Position numbers and translations under genes: made by a program. From Isoetes taiwanensis (lineage: Eukaryota; Streptophyta; Lycopodiopsida; Isoetales; Isoetaceae): a stretch of 64,000 bases of DNA. The stretch spans positions 13,041,236-13,105,235 of the forward strand of contig JAJEKV010000018.1 in assembly GCA_021234155.1 (NCBI GenBank), written 5' to 3'. Positions 9,520 through 22,426 of the stretch are shown here, one piece after another. The first letter of the stretch is position 1. Each line of letters opens with the position of its first letter. A model generated the notes under the pieces. The model was not told where the DNA came from and did not search any database. It was given only the letters and a program-made list of their open reading frames with translations.

Positions 9520-10730
9520 CTAAACTTTACATTTCCCTCTTGCCTCAGAACCAACCCTAATGCCATCAATAAAATAATGGAAGTCGCCAAGAATTTCCTC
9601 TGCCTCCATTAGCACTCTTAGCTCGATAATGGCCATTCGCTTCCATGGTGGCCGATAAATGACTTCCTCCCCTCTCCATACTCGAATATCCACCGACGGA
9701 GTGTCTATTATGGTCCTCAAACGGCTCCCAAAAGTTGTGCAGCCTCTTTTTTCTCGTTTCCTTCGCTCTAGTTGACAATTAACGATAAATATTGTTTTGG
9801 AAGAAAGTATCTGACTTAAAGGAGGACTTAACTACGCTGACCTTCGTTAGTTGACCTGGATGATTCGTGGAATCGAACATCCCAGTGTCGGAACCAAAAA
9901 TAAGCCATCCACAAAATCGGCAGGGGAGAAAGCACGATATATGTCTTCTGAGCTTTTCGAACTTCCTCGCGCCATCCGAATATGTTAGCAAATACCTCAA
10001 ACGGTGTGAAGATTTTGAAACTCATCCTCACGCCTCCGTTTTCAGACATTCCCCGCTTGCACCTCGTCGCCATGCATTTCTTCATTGCAATTACATTGTT
10101 CTCATTAGTCCGTGGCTTACAAAGTTCACTTAAAGGGGGCAATTCAACCGCCTCAAGCTCGGTTTCCCCGACCTTTACGCTATAATCATGTCCGTAAAAA
10201 CCGATGCCTATACCCCAAAGGTCACGGCATCCATACCTTGAAAAGGACAATTCCGATGTCTATGTGATACACGACAAGTACACTACTAATACTTTCTACC
10301 GAATGACATCCACAACGCCCGATAAACATAAACCCGCACAATAAATTTGTTTGTAAACACGTGTCAACGAAAAGAAATGAAAAGATAAGAAGATCACACG
10401 ACGCCAAACTATCTCTACGCAGCTAAGTAGTCGACAGCTAGCTTCGGCGTCGTGTGATCCGCTTAAGGTGGTTACCATTTGGCGGGCAATTTTGGGAAGT
10501 CGCTTTTGGTGGAGATTAGCTCTTTGGCCATATCGGGGGGTATATGCATGTCGTATTGTTATACTTTCCACTTTCCCTACCGCTAGAATTCAACTTGAAC
10601 TCTTTTATCCTACCTATCCAATGTGTCCGCACGCCTGATCGCCTTTTGTCGCTTAACTCTATGCTCAGCCCCTCGCTGATGGCAAAGATACTCACCCACG
10701 AACCTATTGAGACAAAACCTCCCACTTCTT
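9520..10730 (-). pseudogene. Family B BAH-like protein, decayed copy (module M1)
   Basis: This minus-strand gene matches family B at 43.9-45.1 kb across its whole length. The N-terminal region shows 'GSWVSI' and 'HWIGRIKEF', then 'PPDMAKELISTKSDFPKL' at about 10530-10480 (M2 has 'PIDMAKEKISKRRTFPRL'). An intron donor GTAACC follows at the position where the other copy has GTGAGT. Exon 2 has 'VESISSVLVVYHIDIG' (about 10310), 'ELPPLSEL', and near 9560 'FHYFIDGIRVG' (M2 has 'FHFTIDGQKVG'). The first part has the layout of a BAH domain, a chromatin-binding module. An M1 hairpin sits inside the intron. Frameshifts disrupt both exons. Confidence 0.6.
10392..10459. repeat. M1 hairpin repeat, copy 8 (best preserved)
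   Basis: The left arm GATCACACGACGCC (10392-10405) and right arm GGCGTCGTGTGATC (10446-10459) are perfect inverted repeats around a 40-base loop. It lies in the intron of the family B copy, so it is not tied to gene ends. A foldback mobile element is one reading. Confidence 0.85.
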
Positions 10731-11205
10731 GACCTTGGGAGTTCTCAAAATGGGGCAAGAACACGTAAATTACAGGAGACATGGATTGCGATGAGGAGTG
10801 AAGGCGAGAGGATGCACGAGGCTGGAGTGACAAGATGTAAGTTTGGCCAAAATTTGACAAGGGAGTTGGTGGCGCTGACAGTAGGCGGTCAAAGTCACCA
10901 TTATTTTGGGCGGCGAAGCGACTCCCGAGAAATACGGGCCATTAAAATGGTTGCAATAAAAGCGCAGGCATCCCCTATGAAAATACGCCATGTGGATGCC
11001 AAGTAAGCCTGCTCATCCTTCTACCTGCCAAGTAATACTGACTTTCGTAAAAAAGGTGCAAACCTGATTGGTCCTGGCGAATCTGACGTGGAAATCTTTA
11101 GCCCAAGATAAGGGCCATTTTCAGACCCCAAATCCGCCCTAATGGGACCCCATTGCCAAATGGCTAAACCCCATTTGCCAATGTTTAACCTAACCCTAAG
11201 GGTTT
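10731..11205. other. Unassigned spacer
   Basis: No convincing coding sequence or repeat was seen. It may hold upstream parts of the family B copy and the start of a promoter region. Confidence 0.3.
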
Positions 11206-11238
11206 CTATATAAGGGCTTCCCCTTAAACCCTAAACCC
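11206..11238 (+). promoter_or_regulatory. Core promoter with TATA box and telo-boxes
   Basis: CTATATAAG at 11206-11214 is followed by AAACCCTAAACCC at 11226-11238. More CCCTAA-type motifs lie just upstream. The layout is typical of a plant promoter. A short open stretch starting MDAFRGSRAGQ at 11413 ends at a possible splice donor (CCAGGTATTT), so a spliced gene or the leader of the retroelement at 12.5-14.5 kb may start here. Confidence 0.5.
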
Positions 11239-11460
11239 TTTTCTTCTCTTTGCATTTTTAGGGTTTCCATAGAGCTCCTTTCCCATTTCGCATTTAGGGT
11301 TCTCTTGAGCCATTTCGGCCAAGCCAGGACTCCAATTCGCATTGCTCGACTCTGCAAAGCCGTCTTTGCACAACAAATCATCGAGTAGCAGCCATCTTCA
11401 GCAAGATTAAAGGCATGGATGCGTTCCGAGGATCCAGAGCAGGTCAAGGACCAGGTATTT

Positions 11461-12529
11461 AGTCATTCTGTTGTGCAAAACTTTGGGCTAGGCAGTAAGG
11501 TAGTTTAGCATATTCATTCAGCCATAGAGGCCTCATAGATCCCAAGATCATAAGCCCTAACTAAGGGACCTAACTCTGGATGTTTAGGTAGATAGATTAG
11601 ATGATATTTTTCATTTCAGTTCTGTGATGATATTGGTATTTCATTCTGTGACCTCCATGTATAGGGAAGGGGGGTAGAGGCCTAAAGCCTGTATAGCAGA
11701 TGATTCTAGGCAACCTTATAGTACCCAGTTACATGCGGCCTGTACACAAGAGCCCACCGGATTGAAGGTGGAGGGGCTAGACCGACAGAGCAAGGAGGTA
11801 CTTGTCCCAACACAGACCAATCCCTCTGGTGTGTAAAGCCTACCAGGGATTCTAGTGAGCTAGGTCTAATGCCTTGCCACTGCGTGTGGGCAAGGCATGG
11901 GCTCGACACCCGTGGAGTGATGCGTCACTCTCCATTGGGTTCAAGTCGAATAAGGGCAGTGGCCCTCTAGCCACCTGTGTTGAGCATGGAAACCTCTGGA
12001 GGGAGGGTGACCTTCCGCCTGCCTCATTGGGGCTGGGGAGATGCAACCCAGTAGTAGCCCTCTTGGCTATGGGCCCGGCAGGCTACGGTCCGGTCCCAAT
12101 ACTTATCAATCCACTCTGCAAAGTGTGTACATGAGGGGCGGATGGAGTGGACTACCCTATAGCCATGTTTCTATGCCAGCCAAATCCATTGCCATGAATT
12201 CTGTCTGCAATGACTTTTGGAGGCCCAAGCCGTCAGTCGAGCCCCTCGAGTCAGAGCCCCGGGTAGGATTCCCCATGTTGCTATTGTTCATATTGATGTT
12301 GTTGTATATGAGATGATTATGATATATTGATATACTGTTAGTATGTGCTCATGTTTGTTTATTCACGCTTCCGCAGATAGGTCGACCCGAAGGAAGACGT
12401 GTTAATGACACATCCACTCTTCCCTTGCTGGCTCATTCCACTGGGAGTGGAGTCAGGTGGATGGCCCCTACCAGATGGCTGTCAGGGGGAATGCTCCGTC
12501 TTCGAATACGATGGTGCATCGTATAAGAA
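11461..12529 (+). other. Possible intron or unassigned spacer
   Basis: No domain was recognised in frames that stay open. A pyrimidine-rich stretch ending in TTCCGCAG near 12370-12378 could be a splice acceptor for the donor near 11450. This is weak evidence. Confidence 0.25.
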
Positions 12530-14076
12530 GCAGGGGACGTCACATTGGACCCCTTCAAGGGAAGCATGATGCCTTGTCTCGACGCTCTACCTTGAGCCCA
12601 AGCCAGATGATTCTGCATTTGATCATCAGTCACATGTTATTCTAGGGCCTGATCGGTTCCAGCTTATGGCCCTCACTTTGTTCGAGAGACCTCATGATAC
12701 AGCCTTGTTGGAGTCAGTTCGGGCATCTCTGCCCTCCGATCCATTGGCTCCGCATCATCTTCTAAGGAATTGCGATCAGACTATGATCGTTTTGAGGTTC
12801 GAGACTATGTTCCACGACGGGCTTCTGTATGTGTCAGATGGTGCTTCTAGACTTCGAATTTTCCAGGCTTGCCATGATTCACCTATGGTCGGACACTTTG
12901 GAGTAGCCAAAACTCTTGAACTTATTAGTCGAGAGTGTTGGTGGCTTGGACTTCGTCGTTCTGTCGAAGCTTTTATTCGATCATGTGACACCTGCTATCG
13001 AGCAAAGGTTCCGAACATCTTCCTCATGGCCTTTTTCAGTTACTACAGGTTCCAGATGGATCTTGGAAGAGTATTTTTGTAGACTTTATTCCGGAGCTGC
13101 CACTCTCTCGGTGTTTTGATGCTATCATGGTGGTTGTTGATCGTTTCTCTAAGATGACTCATTTTATTCCCTGCAGTGTCACCATCACCATTGAAGGAAC
13201 AGCTGGTCTTCTTCTTCGTGAAGTAGTCAGACTTCATGGATTGCTAGATACTATCGTCAGTGATCGTGGACCTCAGTTCGTCGCAGGTTTTTGGAAGTGG
13301 CTTTTGGAGTTATTAAACATCGATCGCTCACTGACAACCGGTCATCATCCAGAAAGTAATGGGCAAGCAGAGCTTGCTAATCAGACTCTGGAGCAATATT
13401 TAAGGTGCTTTATTAGTTATCAATAGTATGATTGGGTCGATTACCTTCCATTAGCTGAGTTTGCCTATAATAACTCAGTACATGCTTCCATTGGCCAGAC
13501 TGCGTTCTTTATGAACTCTGGTCAGCATCCTCATTGGTCCCTTAGTGTCATTGGTGGTGACTCTATCAATCCTAGTGTCGAGTCTTGACTTGAGAAACTC
13601 TAAGCTCTTCAATCAGATCTTCAGCATCATCTTCACTGTGATAGGAACGCTATTGGCATTATGCCAATTTGCATGGGCAAAAAGGTCCTAAATTTTATGT
13701 TGGTGACCTTGTCTGGCTTATTCGTAGGGATCTTCCTACCTCACATCCCAACAACAAGCTTGACTATCATCGTCTTGGTCCTTACCGGATCACGACTCAT
13801 ATCAACGATGTAGCATTCCGGCTCGAGCTCCCTCCAGCTATTCGACTCCATCCAGTATTTCATGTTTCTCTATCGGAGCCTTACACGGTTAATACTTTCC
13901 CGAATCGCATTCCTCTATCGCCACCACTAGTGGAAATTAGTGATAGAACTTGGAAGCCTGCTAATGCTCCTGATAAAATTGTGGAGTTTCACCGATGTTA
14001 CCTGGATAAGCCAAATTTGAGTACTCCGACCACAGCTCCGAGGACTCGTCGCCGTCGTAGGAGGGAGATGGTGTGA
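12530..14076 (+). pseudogene. Ty3/gypsy pol, 3' part (RNase H end and integrase)
   Basis: Reading begins with the RNase H-integrase junction 'DALSRRS' (about 12570). The integrase zinc-binding region follows: 'GHFGVAKT', 'WWLGLRRSVEAFI' and 'SCDTCYRAK' (about 12880-13005). The DD35E core shows 'VVVDRFSKM', 'IVSDRGPQF' and 'HPESNGQAELANQTL' (about 13127-13400). After a premature TAG at 13424 the frame continues 'YDWVDYLPLAEFAYNN'. The C-terminus holds a GPY/F-type motif (LGPYRI, about 13770) and a short 'WKPANAPDKIVEF' segment that could be a degenerate chromodomain. At least three frameshifts and one stop kill it. Gag, protease and RT were not found upstream, so the element is 5' truncated. 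Confidence 0.8.
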
Positions 14077-14549
14077 CGACCATACGGATATTCGTATCAT
14101 ACATATGGTCGTCACACAGATGCAAAAGGGTAGTTGCACAAAACAAAATTTGAACTTGCAACCTTCTAGTTGCAAGTCACACACCTTTGCCAAGTGCACT
14201 ACCAATACTAAAGACATTTCCTTATATCTTCCTTATATGTGGGGCTATTTCCAGGAGATTCTAGAACCTACATGCATGCGCAACACTTGGCGTGATCTCA
14301 TCCATTGGTGTGGCACGATCACGACCGTTGGCCTAGGTATATAAGAAGGCACTTCCTTTTTGTCGAACCATTTTGGTTCAATGCCAGCCTTGAGGTTTTT
14401 AGGCATCTGTCTCATATTCTTGCTTGCCTTTGGACAATTGTACTCATGATTCTTGTTCATATATTAGATTCTTTGCCGATCTTGACGTATTTCCTCCGTA
14501 TTTCTTGCGTACTTTCCACGTATTTTCTTTGTTTTCATGTAGGTTCATG
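14072..14549 (+). mobile_element. 3' LTR of the truncated Ty3/gypsy element
   Basis: A purine tract (AGGAGGGAGATGG) directly precedes TGTGACGACC, a typical 3' LTR start. A TATA box GTATATAAG lies at 14338-14346. The first 45 bases form a palindrome, with TGTGACGACCATA opposite TATGGTCGTCACA. The 3' end is uncertain and is placed at a CATGACA motif. No matching 5' LTR was found. Confidence 0.6.
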
Positions 14550-14914
14550 ACAGCTGCAACTTCATACTCTTATTAACAGGAGCAATGCCAAAAGAAAGAG
14601 GATTGAGACAAAAAATACTTGGTAATTTAAGAAGCGACAAGCAGAGCTCATATCATGAAAATATGAGGTAGAAGCACCACCTAGCACTTTAGATGCACCA
14701 TTGGTTGAAGAACGTGTTCTAGAAGCTGGCAAATTAGGGTCTGTTGTGTTGTCCAAACTAAAAAAAAACCTCAAATCTGGCCCAACTAAACTCAACAAAA
14801 TTATATGCACTATACACCTATAAAGAACTCACATCTCTAGCTTTCTAGTGCACTAAAAAACACCTAGATCCAACACTCGAGCCAGAAGTTATGAGTAAAA
14901 TCACGTTGACCTTA
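14550..14914. other. Unassigned spacer
   Basis: AT-rich sequence without a recognised gene. It ends at the target duplication of the MITE. Confidence 0.3.
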
Positions 14915-15318
14915 GGGCGACATCACACCATGTGCCCGGCCATTAATAAAAAATTCCCTTTCTTATTAAAATTCTCCACGTGGACAAGTTGGGCACTTCG
15001 TGCTATCACACTAACATGCCCAAAACGATGCTTCGACTTGGGCACACGGATGAATTTCGGTCGCACCCGAGCGGGTGCCCAAAGCTTGGGCACCATGCCA
15101 TATCATCAACAGACTGCTGATCTGGAACAGTCCCTGGGTGGTGGCCTTGGCGGGAACTGTTTGAGTCAAGAATTCTTCACCGCTCCGTGGCTGTTACGTG
15201 GCAGTTATTAGGTGCCCTAGTGTGATACAATGCTCGGAGGTGTGTCTGGGCACTTGCCCATTTCATCACATATATTCAAATTCCAGAATTGGGCAGGTGC
15301 CCTAGTGTGATTTTGCCC
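14915..15318. mobile_element. PIF/Harbinger (Tourist-type) MITE
   Basis: The termini are inverted: GGGCGACATCACACCATG at the left and a right end whose reverse complement begins GGGCAAAATCACACTAGG. The element is flanked by TTA at 14912-14914 and 15319-15321. A GGGC terminus plus a 3-bp TTA duplication is the hallmark of PIF/Harbinger. The 404-bp body has no transposase. A second internal copy of the terminal motif (about 15212-15230) suggests an internal rearrangement. Confidence 0.8.
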
Positions 15319-15321
15319 TTA

Positions 15322-18300
15322 TATGGCAACCATCACCAAGGTATTATAACTCAGCTTTTTCACGAGTTTTGGCGACATGATCTCATTGTTGGCAAAGGTG
15401 TTTTGCATGTCTTAGGCTCTTCTTAGATTTAGACGCTTGGCGTGATGCCTAGCATCTGCATTTGCATTTAGAAGATGTGTGAGACTCTGGCTCACAATCA
15501 AGGAAGCAAGCAGTGGATCTGTTAAACAGGCCCATGGCTTCATGCAAGTATATAGATCTCGACTAATATAGTGGGGGATCATGGCAAAACATGAGAACAG
15601 AAGCTTGGGCCTGCAACCCACAAGAAAAAATGATTTGGAGACTGAAGGATCTTGATATGAATTACATCAGTGATCCAAGATTAGACTTAAGCGTTATCCA
15701 TTAGGCTTAATCCATTAGCAAGTCCACAAAAGTGTTATCCATTAGGCTTAATCTAGAGGAAGTTAAATCCATTTAAGCTATAATCTAATAAACCATAAGT
15801 CATCTAAGCCTTTTAAGAAGATAAATCATATTCTATATTTAAAATCACATAAAAGAGTTATCGATTAAGAGATAGTTATGAGATCAAAGAAATGACTATC
15901 AGATTACAGCAATAAGCTGACAGTCTCGAGTATTCACCAAAACTAATTAAAAGAACTAGATTTAAAGAAAGAGATAGCCCACTCAACCGGGCCTTGGAAC
16001 TCAAGCTTCCGACAAACCATAGTGCAAAAGGAAACATCCATTCAACCAACTTGCAACTCATATCATCGAAGTAGCCTTTCTCAAGACAAGGCTCCAAGAA
16101 TTAAGCTCAAAGTTAGTGATAGGATATTGAGGATAATCATATTAAAAGGCTATAGGAAAAGTATGTCATTCTTTGAAATTAGAGTTGATGTTTGCAAAGC
16201 AGTCATCTTTGTCCCTTTACCACTTTTTTGGTCAGTACTTCCTTATATGGATGAATTATAAGAAGTGCCACGATGATTTGAAAACTAGACTCCAAGAAGT
16301 TCTAGGGAAGTAAAAATTGTTTCGATCGGAGCTCTGTTTGCGGAGATATGTGTCATTGATGTTTAGCTTCTATTTATAGATATCACGAGATTTAAGCCCT
16401 TTTTCTTTTAGCAAGCTTTTTTAGCAAGCCTTTAATGTCAAATTAAATATAGATCATATGCTGCTTTTATTGCTTTGCTTGCTTTGTTGTGAATTTGCCT
16501 TCACTTAGCTCCCTATGCTAATTCACCAAAAATTAACATCTAGACACTCCCCCAAGCTACTAATGATATGCAAGATAACTTACTCCATATCAGATCTACT
16601 GCCTATATTTGCTTCTTTTGATCTCCCCGTGTAAGCTCTATTTCCCATTGAAGCTCCACTGGATCTGCTCTGTTTCGCTGAAGGTCTATTTCGCATTGAA
16701 CCTCTATTATGGAGACTTAATATGGCAGAATTTTTTAGTGCAGTGATACTAAATTTATGGAATGAAAGTTTACACAATGAATTTTCAAACTTTATAGTGC
16801 AGTTGTACAACAGAATTTTTGAGTTCTATGACACTAAATATATATGGAATGAAAGAATAAAAGACGGCACGTTGAATTTTGAACTTTGTGGTTGTGGTAT
16901 TGTAAGGTGCGCTACCAAGGAACTATAACACAAAGAAATTACCCATTTTAAACAAACACTCAACCCACCAGGCATTTCCCTGACCTGGTGCTTTAAGGTG
17001 TCAAGGCACAACAAGTTCCCCTATGTCATTATGATGTGCAATTAAAGAAACAGACGGGAATCACATAAAAAAGCCTAAGGTTGAAGGGGTGTATTATATG
17101 TAAAAAAATTATGAGTTGGCATGATATAGAGGTTGACTAAATTTATGCAGCTTCGCAATGGAATTTTATAGGCAAAAGAGTCTAAGGCATTTGAGGAGTT
17201 TCTATTTGAGGTTCATTGGCGATGGTGGTGGCTCCGGAGCATCGATAGAAGCTGGCTGCTGCAACAACAATTATGTTGAGCCCCTCAACTTTATTGCAAA
17301 TACTTGGATCTCCTCCCCTTTTGAATTTCCAGCTGAATCCCAAGTTGCATCTAACGAATCATGCTAAGAGTCATTTCTAGCCTCGCATGAACTAACCTTC
17401 TTTTACAAGAGAGAAAAGGACCCTTCCAATCATGCCAATTTTTTGTGTTCATTTGACAATAGGATTATTCTTGTGTTCCGTGCTTTTTCTTAACCTTTGT
17501 GGTGCTGTGTTTTTGGCATGAGGTTCAAATCTCGAGGATATTCTGCTAATTGTAAAGGTCGTTGCTTCATTATTTTGCAAGGTCTGCATTCTGACCGATA
17601 CATCCAATGTCAGTATGGTAGCCGATTGTGCAAAATTCCATGGCTTCTTAGAAAAAGCTTCTTCTGTTGCACATGTAAATGATATGAAAAATACTCCATC
17701 CATATGTCAATAGGTTTAACGTTGTCGTCTAAATCCCCCAGCTCCATTATATCTTTCTTGGAGGGTTGTGGTATGAGTATTTGTTTGTAGGTTACAGAGC
17801 AAAACACTAATTTGTTGTTGGATCTAATAGGGGGTTGAAATCCCTAGGCTGTAAATCCTGTAGTTTATATTGTTCTTGCAATTTTGTTGGTGTAGAATTA
17901 TAGTAGATCCGAGGTAGCATGATGCATGTTTGTATTGTAAGCATATATTGATTTGTGCTATGTTTTTGAAAACCATATGTTGAGGTGGAAAATGGGGTTT
18001 CACCCCATCTCGATTTTTGTTCAAAGGTTGTGGTTGTTGAGAGGGAATATGACATGGCATGTTCCCTTCATCAAGGGTATGGATCTAGCAATTATTTGGG
18101 ATTAGCAATTATATTAGCGGCAATTAGAAAATGATGCGACAACTATAAATGCCGCATTGGGATGCTAGTTTTTCTCTTAACCATCTATAACTACATTTTG
18201 AACATCATCTTCATTCTAAAAGAATAACTTGGAATTGATCTCATGTCCAGAGAGTTGAATCCCTTAAAACCCCCACATACCAACCAAACCACTAAAGTTG

Positions 18301-18716
18301 TTAAAATTATTATCTAATTAAGTTATAGAAAGACTGTCACAAACCATGCCAAGAATAAGGATGCTCAATGAACACACCCTCTCTAAGCGCACTTTACAAT
18401 AGATTCTCACCCAATATAGACTCGTATGAAAAGAGAAAAATGTCAATGTATCTTAACTAAAATCGAAGAGGAAAAGAAGCCCCTTTTTTTTTTGTTAATA
18501 GGTTCCTACCTATGAGCATTAACGATTGAATGATATGAAATGTGCAGCGTGTTAGCCTAATTTATTATGGTCTTTGGAATTGGGTCAAAAAGTAAATTAA
18601 TTTTAAAATAAAAAAAACATGGTACATGAATGGTTTATCATCATGAATCCCATAACACGATTTTTCTTAGTAACATGCCAACGTTACCTAGACTTGATGA
18701 TATAAATCTTGTGAAC
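15322..18716. other. Unassigned AT-rich region
   Basis: No gene could be supported. A 20-base direct repeat (GTTATCCATTAGGCTTAATC) occurs near 15691 and 15732. A short open stretch near 17530-17690 could be a gene fragment, but no family was recognised. Confidence 0.3.
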
Positions 18717-18884
<168 letters not shown>

Positions 18885-19188
18885 AACGTCATATCTGGCC
18901 CCTAAGACCCCATGACTTAGGGTACAAGGTGTGAGCACAGCTTCCAACACCCACATTTACAAAGTTTATATTAATTGACAAAAAATGAGCGACTGTTCTC
19001 AATTTCAGGTCTGAGAGAGGAATGATGAAAAAAATCCAACATGGGAAAAAACCATGCCCTCCCCTATCTATTTGCCCTTTATGACCTTAGGGTTTCCATG
19101 CATTGTCTGTGCCCTCCGTAATACAGATCATCCTTTTCAATTCTTTATATCTGCTTTCATGCTCTACTAAAATTCGCTTGATGGCTAT
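18885..19188. other. Unassigned spacer
   Basis: No gene was seen between the microsatellite and the 5' LTR. Confidence 0.4.
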
Positions 19189-20494
19189 TGTTGACCCACA
19201 AGAATCAACATAGTTCATCTGAGCACATGCTACCTCACTATTTTCTTTAATGGAGAGACCATTATCAACTTTCTGCACTAGCCATTATGTGTCTTACTTA
19301 TGTTGGCATCTCAGATGTCCAAAAGGCCATGCAGATGTCCAATCTTGACCCTCATATATGAACAGGACCTCATTTCCATCATTTTGATGACCTTCATTCC
19401 TTTCATTTTGGAGCTAAGTGTCTCTACTAGTGCAACACTTCTATTTTTTCCATTACAGGATAAAACAGGGATATATTCAAAGTTCAAGATGCAATCAGTG
19501 CTATTTAGGGAATCAGCCGTATACTTGAAGAGAAGTCCCGACAAGCATGCAAAGATTTGCATAGGTCTATCTATAATCGTGGGGAGGCTCAAATTTGAAG
19601 TAAACTAGAGATACACTGAACTTTTGGAGTCAATAATCGAAGAAACACCTTAAGGAGACCCAAAACACAACTTTAGGTCCATGCTGGATTGATTTTAAAG
19701 ATTGCGTTCGCCCTGATCCACCATTTTGCATCATGATTATCAATATTCCAAAACCTTCCTAGATTATCTTCCAGTTTTACTTCCATTCATGATTGTCATG
19801 TCTTCAGTGCCCATCCATATTTGTTGCATTCCCTTATTGGCATATGTAATGGTAACCAGACTCAGAGAAATGCCAGTAGCGTTACCCAGACAAACAAAAA
19901 AAAAGAAAAAGATGTCAAAGAGGAACAAGGGAAAACAAAGTGGTTTTTGTCTGTTATACCATGCTGCCAGAATGTTTGTCCCAAACCAGTTTATTATATT
20001 TTCTCATTTGATTTTTATGGTATCCCTCTCAATGTTCAAGCCTCTTCACATATATTCCCAATTTTTGCTTGTCAAAAGTCGTTCTAGCATGGCCCTAAAA
20101 GTGGCATCTAAACCTTTTGAAACCCTAAGCTCCAAGGTGGAACGTAAAGCCGACTGAAAATGGAAGGAAGATCCATTCCATATCATTTGCCTGATTCTCA
20201 ACGACGGTTTAGGCTCCATTCTGTGTGATTCAAGCGGCTGAACAATTAGCTCCAGCCACATAGGAGCACCGAGCATGGAAATCAGCCGATTTGGAGAAGG
20301 AAATTATAAAAGAAGGAATAAGGAATCCATTCCCATGGCTCCAGGAACACCATCATTCCAGTGAGTGCAGTCCTATTGCATACAATTATCTGTGATTTGT
20401 GTTTGTGAAGATCTGAATTATTATGTACTTTATTATTGCTTATAGTATATTATGAATTCTCCAAATGATAAGGTTGGTGTATTGAATTTCGGCA
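19189..20494 (+). repeat. 5' LTR
   Basis: It starts TGTTGACC and ends at CA after TTTCGG. It matches the 3' LTR closely along its length, with scattered substitutions and small indels; for example, the 3' copy has about 15 extra bases near 27166. A TATA box (ATTATAAAAG) lies at 20304-20313. Open reading stretches inside the LTR are shared by both copies but look incidental. Confidence 0.85.
20304..20313 (+). promoter_or_regulatory. LTR TATA box
   Basis: ATTATAAAAG is conserved in the 3' LTR at about 27815-27824. It would set the U3/R boundary about 25-30 bases downstream. Confidence 0.6.
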
Positions 20495-21209
20495 AGGTTA
20501 AATGGGGAGAATGAATTTCAAAATGACTATCGTATCTCATGATAGATCAATGTCTCCACTCTTAAATGTTGTGCAGCAGCTTGATGTCTCTGTGAGTTCG
20601 CTGAGCATATTATTTGCTGCTATATGAGAGACATACCGTGTAGAAGGTACATGCAGTGTTGAAGAATCTATATTGTGAAGTTGATTAATTTCGTTGCAGC
20701 TATTGTATCTTTGTGAAGTTGCAGAGCATATTACATGCAGTTATAAGCAAGAAAAGCAGAAGCATTCACTAGGAAATAGGCATTATTGTAAAACAGTTAT
20801 CATCTTGTTGTTGCTTGATGTTGCATCATCAACAAACTATTATTTGAAGTCCAATTTTGGACTTATACTGGACTGTCAATTGCATCTTGAATACAAAGAA
20901 ATATCCCTGCTCTGGTTTTGGAAGTAATGGATCGGATGCGAAATTGTATTATCACTGTTTTAGTTTGAAGTATTATATTTGCATTGTTTCGTCTATTAGC
21001 TTGTGTTGACTGCAGCAGGGAGAGAAAGATGATAACAGTGGTAAAGGAAGGTTTTAATAGAACTTCAGTTTGGAAGTACAATGAATAAGGAGACTGCTAA
21101 ATCATATTGAAACAAGTAGTCAAGTTAGTTGGTGTATTGCTCCACTTACACCATCATCATTTGGCACTCCTGATGGGACTTTTGCAGTGGAGCTGCCTTA
21201 TAAGGATCC
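20495..21209 (+). other. Untranslated leader of the 19-28 kb retroelement
   Basis: There is no open frame of note. A primer-binding site matching the plant initiator tRNA was not found directly after the LTR, so another primer or a decayed site is likely. Confidence 0.45.
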
Positions 21210-22426
21210 ATGGAAAGAGAAGGTGAGTCAGAGGGGTTTGTGCAAATGGCAGATCAACGTTTCCAAAATGCTGCAGATCAGTATCATAATGCCGTTAGAA
21301 GTTCAGATGCAGTTCCAGTAGTACATCCGTACCATATTGAAGTCACCGTGCCTTCCCCTGCTCCAATGTCTGATGGAACCAAAAATTCCCAAGATTTCAT
21401 CAGCCAATTTGAGGACTGGTTTGAACAATATGGGAAGAAGAAAGATGGTCCTGAGAGTATTCCATGAGAGGAGATGCTAAACAATGGTATAACTATCAAG
21501 TAAGCTATGGCAGCTGCCCGTGTGACACTCTTACGCAGAATTTTTTGGACAGATTTGGAATTGCGTCTTCTAAACGTACACTAATTCAGGGTTTACACAC
21601 TATGATCATACGAAGAGGGAAAAGTGTATCTTCCTTTGTGGAGCAGTTTCACACAAACAAATGGAAGTGCAAACTCCTACAGATTATGTGGTGGAATTTT
21701 TTGTGCTTGGTTTGAAGCCATTGTACAAGGTCTACAAAAAATTATACAAGCTTCAACTTGCAGGTCAGTTAGATTCCTTCCATAAGGCATTCTCTATCGC
21801 CATAGAAATATCTAAGTTAATAGCTTTCATGCCAGAAGATGACAGTAAGTTTTGTACTCCTCAACACCTTACCCAAGAATGGGAAAATGAAAGAGAAGGA
21901 GAAATATATGATGTACACAATGAAAAGAAAGAAAGGAAAGTTCGATTTGAAGAAGAAATCAAGATGGAGGTAGCGAAAGCTACGGATAGACTTGAAACGG
22001 GCACGCAGGCATTACTAGAAATATCAAAACAATTTACTGAAGCTTTAAAAGTGCAAGAGCAAATGCTACAACTAATTCATGTACTTATTGCCAAAGGTTG
22101 GGACATGCTGAATTTACATGTTTTGCAAGACCTTGTCCAAAGTGTAACGTAAGAGGCCATTATGGAAAAGAATGTCCGGTTTCTGCATTTTGCAAAGAAA
22201 TAGAGTTTACAGAAGAAAAGAAAAGTGCAGGGTAAAGCAGTATTTATCTAGGCAGGATATGGTAAAAAACAAAGGTGCGAACACAAGTTCAAGTGCAAAT
22301 ATCAATCTGATAGAACGAAATATGGAAGGTGAACAAGAAGATGAAGTCTTGAATGTACTTACAAGGCAACAAAATCGTGCTCAGCATTGTGAAATGCCTG
22401 ACCACGAAGAAGTGAAGTATTAACAT
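21210..22426 (+). pseudogene. gag: gag of the 19-28 kb retroelement
   Basis: The reading starts MEREGESEG at 21210, with a capsid-like region 'DFISQFEDWFEQYG' (about 21390), 'QNFLDRFG', 'SSFVEQFH' and 'VLGLKPLYKVYKKL' spread over three frames. Two CCHC zinc knuckles (22080-22175) read CTYCQRLGHAEFTC and CPKCNVRGHYGKEC. These bind RNA in nucleocapsids. The knuckles are in a different frame from the preceding open stretch. Frameshifts lie at about 21465, 21660 and 22070. The second element at 36.4 kb has a recognisable relative. Confidence 0.75.

Noticed and set aside
11206-11460. 5' LTR of the truncated gypsy element at 12.5-14.5 kb
   Set aside because: The sequence around the TATA box does not resemble the 3' LTR at 14.07-14.55 kb beyond the TATA box itself.
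19726-20157. 143-codon open frame inside the 5' LTR, with a relative in the 3' LTR
   Set aside because: Both copies exist because the LTRs are repeats. The frame is hydrophobic, unlike any known LTR protein, and overlaps U3 and the promoter.
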